DNA of 64,000 nt, from positions 45,839,134 to 45,903,133 of the forward strand of contig CAMGYJ010000010.1 of the NCBI GenBank assembly GCA_946122785.1, written 5' to 3'. Below the pieces are notes generated by a model. The model was given only the letters and a program-made list of their open reading frames with translations. It made no database searches and was not told the origin of the DNA. Both the position numbers and the translations under genes were made by a program. Below are positions 59,280 through 64,000 of this stretch, piece after piece. Position 1 is the first letter of the stretch, and every line of letters begins with the position of its first letter. The stretch comes from Linum tenue (lineage: Eukaryota; Streptophyta; Magnoliopsida; Malpighiales; Linaceae).

Positions 59280-60805
59280 CTAACGGTGTTCTGGAGGCAC
59301 ACCGTTAGTCTTCGCCAGGTCCATCTTGCAACTCTCTCGCAAATCTTTCAGCGCAAGGAAGTTCTTTTCCTGCAGAAGAAGCCAGCGGATTAATGAGACA
59401 CAAAGAATGTGTCAAAATTTGCTTAATGAACGAACAATGGCAAGTGAACTTGTAGTTATGGCTTAGACATGGCTGAAATGGATAACTGCAAGCCAAGCCT
59501 TTTGATGTGTCTAATCACAAGACATGCAGCAGATTCGAATCGTCAAGACTAGACATGCAAGTTTAACATAGAAATGAGAGTCGTTACTAACAATCTGGCA
59601 GCTTTCATGAGCAAATATATCCTCCATGTGCTGAAAGAGTGATCTCCATTGCGAAGTCAAGTCAGTCTCGAACTGAAGTGAGTTGCTAGCGTTTCCTTGA
59701 TTGGGAATTTCAGCCTGCCTTCCCCTGGAAAATTTGTTCACCAAGATGCTAGCTTCTTTCTGACTCTTCTTCAATGCTAAACAAGCAGCAAGAAACGAAA
59801 TGAATGAAAAGAAAAAAGATCCGTTTTCAAATGAAAAGGTCATGCATGACAGTAAGAATTCGTTATTATTCTACAAAAGCTTACAAGATAATCGACCCTT
59901 GATGTCTTGGTAGTGGAGGTCAGACCACATAAAAGCAGCTGATGATTACACATAACAAAAGCTTGCTTGCATCAGTACCATATACGAGAGCCAATATTGT
60001 GCGTTATCAATTAAGTAAATTTCCAAAAATGTGAGAGCTAGTACAGACCTGTCAAACAAAATGAACAAGAACAGGTTTTCATGAAGTCAGCACCCAAGTC
60101 TGCATTAGCACAGGCACCTCCACTGCTTTCTTCAAACCTTGTGCATCTATCCAACTGAAAGGATTTCGAATTCTGGGAACTGTGCAACATTGAGCTCTCA
60201 GGAAGCTCAGTTTTCTCACCTTCCAAACCATCAACACTAGGATCTCTGCTCTCACTAGTCAAACCTTGACTGCCGCCAAGCTCCTCAGCAACTGATTGGC
60301 TCAGTGACACATTGTAAGAGACCCTTACATCATCATCACTATCAGTCCTGCTAGATCCACAGCTATCTCTTGACCCATCTCCAATTTCTCCCACACCTTT
60401 CTCAACCACATCAACATTACCATCTAAGAGGTTAGATTCTTCTTTGGTTTCACTTGGGTGTCCATCTGAGATCAAGGAAACTACTTTCTCAACTCCATCG
60501 CCACTTCCGATATCACTAGCAATAGGGTTCGAATCGTGACCCTGCCCGTCTTTCTGGAGATGCAGAATACCCTTCCCCCTACTGTCAGCTGTAGTCTTAA
60601 ACCCAGATTCGCACTTCTCCCTGACCAAATTCTCCACTCCTAGACACACCTGCTTCGCAAAACCAGAAATCTCTAAACTTTCGACACCTTTCAACCCTGA
60701 ATCGCCATAGATCGACGAAAACCCTCTCTTCAGTGGCTGATTCGTCACATCCCCTAGGGCTTGGCGCGGCTTAGAAACCCCACCGGTGATATTTTCCCCC
60801 GCCAT
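59280..60805 (-). CDS. Conserved plant protein of unknown function (343 aa, three coding exons)
   Basis: Coding exons: 60805-60049, 59776-59592, 59369-59280 (757 + 185 + 90 = 1032 bases), all with GT-AG borders and correct phase. The start is MAGENITGG, just after a 5' leader. Residues 13-35 (KPRQALGDVTNQPLKRGFSS) form a basic block that could be a nuclear signal. 35-230 is Ser/Asp/Glu/Gly-rich and probably disordered. A Cys cluster (KTCSCSFCLTA) spans the first splice site, then a helical part follows (ALKKSQKEASILVNKF, FETDLTSQWRSLFQHMEDIFAHESCQI). The C-terminus EKNFLALKDLRESCKMDLAKTNGVPPEHR looks highly constrained and helical. I recognise the overall type as a plant-conserved uncharacterised protein and assign no activity. 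Confidence 0.85.
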
Positions 60806-60821
60806 CGTTAATCCTAAGTTC

Positions 60822-60941
60822 CTAACAAATGAAATCAACTAAGTCAAAACCCAAGAGACCCAACTCCGGAATCAACAACAAATCGAAAACCCAGCTCACC
60901 GATTCAAGGAAAGGAAACAAGGAAATGGGGAATCTACTCAC
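60822..60941 (-). other. Putative 5' UTR intron of the unknown-function gene
   Basis: Donor ATCT|GTGAGT at 60941 and acceptor TTTGTTAG|GAAC at 60822, 17 bases ahead of the ATG. Inferred from splice signals only. The leader before it is expected to reach about 61150-61200. Confidence 0.45.
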
Positions 60942-61199
60942 AGATCTGGGAGACGGCTGTATAAGAGCAAAAGGAAGGCCGAGGAGGGAAGCGGATCAAC
61001 TGGCGCTCTGTTTATCCTTTGCGGATGGATGGAGATGGCGTTCGGAAGTATCAGTACCAGCTTGATTTTTGCTGCCGAGGTCTGCAATTTTGGCGAGTAA
61101 AACCGGAGATTGATGTTCAAATTTTTGTGGGGGCGGGAAGGAAAATATTGGGGGAAAGAATCTCGCGTGCCAGAACCGCGGGCGTATATATATTCCCGC

Positions 61200-61465
61200 C
61201 GCACCACCCCAAGTCTACCAGTTGGGCTTGAGGATGGGCCTAGGACTCCAGCCTAGTGTTAGGCCCATTTAAGAATGAATACGAACTACAGAGTCCAGAC
61301 TCTTATACTTTTAGCCCATGAGGAGGTTTGTAAGTTGTAACCCAAGTCCCTTGATTACGCTCGTGATAAGCTGATAGCTCGTGATAATTCCCGCCGAACA
61401 TCATATCAAATTTCACTTCAAATCCAATGTAATTAAGTTGAAAACACATAACATCATATATTTTA
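61200..61465. other. Intergenic
   Basis: Upstream region of the minus-strand gene. No other gene is seen. Confidence 0.3.
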
Positions 61466-62224
61466 CTGAATCGCTATTCGTCGCCCTAAAATTCAATTTT
61501 TGTCGCCCTAAAATGCACCAAATTGACAATTTTACCCTCTGATCCCAATCTCTAACCAAAACCCTAATCAAACAATCCGTTACCCTGCCAGACACCGCCA
61601 ACCTCAACCCCGCCGTTGTCGTTGTGGATTCTTCTCTCCGGCAGCCGCCACCAACTTCAATCCTCGCAGCATGTCCGTTCCCATGGTAAATCGGGCGGCA
61701 ACGATGATGGGCGACGTCAGAAGCAGAGGACGGCTGCAGCTACGACTCGGACTCGGCCTCGTCGGCTGGGCAGAGAACGGAAGTAGAGGTCGGCGGCTAC
61801 GACGAGCGAACTTCTTCTTCGGCGCCAACGACGAGCGAAGGCAGACTCAACTTCTCCTTTCTCCTCGGCTCGGCCTTCATCTTCTGTCTCGCCTCGCACT
61901 CGCCGGGCAAAGAGTTTTTTTTTTTTTTTGTTTCCAGCCGCCCGGAAGGGTTGAAAACCCATCTCCGGCGCTTCTAGCGGCGAGTACGAACATGCCTGAG
62001 CTCTTTACAATTTTTTCATTTTTTTGGTGTATTTGTAACTTGTAATTCATTAATTTATTTTTTTCGCTATTTTATTTTGTTAAACATAGTTGTATGTGTT
62101 TGATTCTTTGTTTAGTGTTTATATATGTTTTGAAAGATAAGAATTAAGCTAAGGATATTTAAGTAATTTTAATAAAAGTTAGGGCGACGAATAAGGTATT
62201 TTAGGGCGACGAATAGCAATGCCC
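61466..62224. mobile_element. TIR element with GC-rich, possibly captured interior
   Basis: Inner terminal repeats match perfectly: GCTATTCGTCGCCCTAAAAT at the left (61473-61492) and its complement at the right (62198-62217). A second GTCGCCCTAA copy lies just inside each end. ATATTTTA flanks both sides (61458-61465 and 62225-62232), but the outermost bases of the repeats do not match well, so exact ends are uncertain. The middle is GC-rich gene-like DNA, including an ATG frame of 124 codons at 61671-62045 on + with no recognised domain, with a T-run inside it. A Mutator-like gene-capturing element is the best guess. Confidence 0.6.
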
Positions 62225-62233
62225 ATATTTTAA

Positions 62234-62948
62234 GGGTAATTAGCATAAATGGTCACAAACCTTTGCACTTAGTACAAAATAGTCACAAATCTTTAATTTG
62301 TAACCATTTGATAACAAAACTTTTTTACTTAGAACAAAACGGTCACAAATTAAACAGTGTGACCATTTCATACCAGTTCAAACTTTTGTTACTGTGTCGT
62401 TGCAAATTAGACTTTTGGTGACCGTTTTGTACAAATTAAGTTCAAAAGTTTGAACGCTCAATCACCGTTACAATTCACTCTAGTTGTATGGTGGTTTTGT
62501 TAATGTATGTGAATGATATTATGTTGTTTAGGATGACAATGAGAGAACTCAATGGCTCACAAACAGGTTCCAGACTGCTTTTTAGTTGAAAAAACTATGT
62601 TTACTTTCTTACTTTCTTGGTATCGAAATTGAAAGGTCAACTGAGGGCATTCTTATTCGGCAAAGCAAATATGCTGATGCACACATGACCTGACATCTTA
62701 TATGTCGTTCAAGTGGTTAGTGTCATATACTTAACGAACAAACTACCCAACCTCAAAACATGACCAACATTTAATTTGTAACGATTCGGTAACAAACCTT
62801 TGAACTTAAAACAAAACGGTCATAAATTAAATAGCGGTGACCATTTTATACAATTTCAAAGTTTTGTTACCATATTGTTACAAATAAAAGGTTTGTGACC
62901 ATTTTGTACTAAGTGCAAAGGTTTGTTACCATTTATGCTAATTACCCT
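62234..62948. mobile_element. Mutator-like element with long TIRs (715 bp)
   Basis: The left GGGTAATTAGCATAAATGGT and the right, read inward, AGGGTAATTAGCATAAATGG continue alike for about 90 bases through CTTTGCACTTAGTACAAAAT. The 9-bp duplication ATATTTTAA flanks it (62225-62233 and 62949-62957). Long inverted repeats with a 9-bp duplication are the mark of Mutator-like elements. The centre contains a Copia reverse-transcriptase fragment (62604-62681). No transposase. Confidence 0.85.
62604..62681 (+). pseudogene. Copia reverse-transcriptase fragment
   Basis: 26 codons encode a stretch with YFLGIEIERS, EGILIRQSKYA, the well-known block after the YVDD region of Ty1/Copia polymerases (YFLGIEV..S..GI.L.Q.KY). 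It lies inside the Mutator-like element, so it is either captured or an older insertion. Nothing more of Copia is readable on either side. Confidence 0.75.
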
Positions 62949-62957
62949 ATATTTTAA

Positions 62958-63074
62958 ACTATCCATATAGATTACATGAGATCTTATCTTTGTGAAGTTT
63001 TGGATTAAGAGACACATAAATGTATTGGTGAAATTGAAAAGGTAAAATTAAAAAATATTTAATTATGTCCTTAT
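62958..63074. other. Spacer between two elements
   Basis: Short AT-rich stretch with no features. Confidence 0.3.
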
Positions 63075-63360
63075 CGTCAAGAACCAGTTGGTCCAATAAC
63101 CCGAGTTGTTGGGAGAGGTTCATTAATAGTTCTTATACCATTCACTAACACATCCCCACAAACGGAAGCCAACTCACAGGCTTGAAGTTTGCACAGACCT
63201 GCCATACATTGTACTTTAATCAACTGTTAATATTGGAGGTCGTGGAGATTCAAACACACGACCACTTAGCCAAACCAGCTCTGATACCATGTCAAGAACT
63301 AGTTGGTCCCAATAACTCGAGTTGTTGAAAGAAGTTCAATAATGTATCATATACCACTTA
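63075..63360 (-). mobile_element. TRIM element, minus strand
   Basis: The left LTR (63075-63147) and right LTR (63290-63360) share GTCAAGAAC(C/T)AGTTGGTCC and the CAATAAC(C/T)CGAGTTGTTG core. Inside the right LTR is GCTCTGATACCA (63278-63289), the exact complement of the initiator-tRNA primer site. Inside the left LTR is ACACATCCCCAC, the complement of a polypurine tract. The interior (about 142 bp) has the same length as in the complete copy at 18984. The LTRs are more diverged from each other and I found no matching target duplication; a hAT-like end may have landed at its right border. Confidence 0.8.
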
Positions 63361-64000
63361 GTGATGACAATTTCAACCCGCCTTGTGGGTATTACCCGAC
63401 TCGACCAGCGATGGGGCGGGTATATAACCGACCCGTAGTAGCGTGGGGCGGGATATGGTATCTACTTTCGACCTGCCCTGCCCCGCCCCGTTTTAGATCC
63501 ATTTTATCCTAATTTTTTTACAGTATCTATACATATTTCTCCTATTTTGACTTTTCTTCAACTAGTTAGAATCGATCTTTCAACTTGTCATACTCAATTA
63601 CCCTTTATATTATCACTATTTTTATTCATTAAGTGTTTTTTCCTTCGTTTTATCGTAAAAAGTAAAATTGATGTATATTTTTTTCAAAGAACCTGTAAAA
63701 ATGGATCGATCGCCCCACCGCGTACTCGCAAAGGTTTTGCCTCTCTCGCCCCATAATAGCGTGAGTAGAGGTGGCAAATGGATTGATCCATGGATTGGAT
63801 CAAGTGGATTGGTGGATTATCCCTGAATCCAAATAACATCCTCAACCAAGGACAAATATGTAAAATGTGAAACGTTTAGGTACTAAAATGTCATTAAGAA
63901 AAATTTTAGGTACCAAAACATAATTTTCCAATGATATTTTCGTATAAAAATTAAATTTTGGGTACCAAAATGTAAAATATAAAAAGTATATGTACCAAAC
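63361..64000. other. hAT-like repeat ends and low-complexity DNA
   Basis: TTAGTGATGACAATTTCAAC, followed by CGGGT/GGGGCGGG motifs to about 63490 and CGCCCCACCGCG near 63710, looks like one non-autonomous element with decayed ends. TAGAGGTGGCAAATGGATTG at 63766, followed by GGATTGGATCAAG, looks like the start of another that runs out of the window. The last 130 bases repeat TTAGGTACCAAAA(T/C) about four times. No gene. Confidence 0.45.

Noticed and set aside
1..64000. Bacterial-type features (CRISPR arrays, operons, Shine-Dalgarno sites)
   Set aside because: The window is plant nuclear DNA; short direct repeats seen are microsatellites, transposon subterminal repeats or LTRs.

Overview
The window is nuclear DNA from a flowering plant, most likely a eudicot. 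The evidence is AT-rich intergenic sequence, intron-containing genes of plant-only families (plant-type trehalose-6-phosphate phosphatase, an AP2/ERF DREB-type factor), plant LINE proteins, and plant hAT, Mutator-like, PIF/Harbinger and TRIM elements. I cannot name the species from sequence alone.

Host genes are sparse. I support four: (1) a small secreted, proline- and cysteine-rich membrane protein on + (1111-1542); (2) a seven-coding-exon trehalose-6-phosphate phosphatase on - (14308-16272), with a GC-AG last intron and a 5' UTR intron; (3) a RAP2.4-like AP2/ERF transcription factor on - (46170-47180), with an uninterrupted coding region; (4) a conserved plant protein of unknown function on - (59280-60805), three coding exons, 343 residues. 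They do not form a functional cluster. TPP removes the phosphate from trehalose-6-phosphate, a sugar signal, and the RAP2.4-like factor belongs to a stress-response clade, but nothing here links them directly.

Most of the rest is transposon-derived. The largest item is a 6.6-kb L1-like LINE on - (24791-31433) with matching target-site duplications, an open ORF2 (endonuclease, reverse transcriptase, zinc-knuckle, RNase H) and an ORF1 that overlaps it by ATGA. Its ORF1 frame has one in-frame stop near the 5' end. A 5'-truncated LINE (35575-36329) and an RNase H relic (2043-2240) are older pieces.

Non-autonomous DNA elements with recognisable target duplications occur throughout. hAT-type elements with 8-bp duplications lie at 8972-10335 (with a second one nested at 9485-10159), 21150-22279, 32466-33063, 39679-39865, 41343-41864 and 44921-45585. 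A related pair begins AAGG(T/C)TGT(T/C)AAA (6960-7363 and 54512-54866). PIF/Harbinger-like elements with TAA duplications lie at 12985-13887 and 37831-38235. A Mutator-like element with long terminal inverted repeats and a 9-bp duplication lies at 62234-62948. One hAT-type element (21150-22279) carries an F-box/LRR-like gene fragment, and the Mutator-like element carries a Copia reverse-transcriptase fragment. A family of TRIM retrotransposons is also present. One copy is complete (18984-19320: two 98-bp LTRs, primer-binding site, polypurine tract, 5-bp target duplication), and at least five others are diverged or partial. All share a palindromic core around CTCGAG.

Stretches without a supported gene are described as separate entries. 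No tRNA, rRNA, recognisable microRNA precursor or CRISPR was found.
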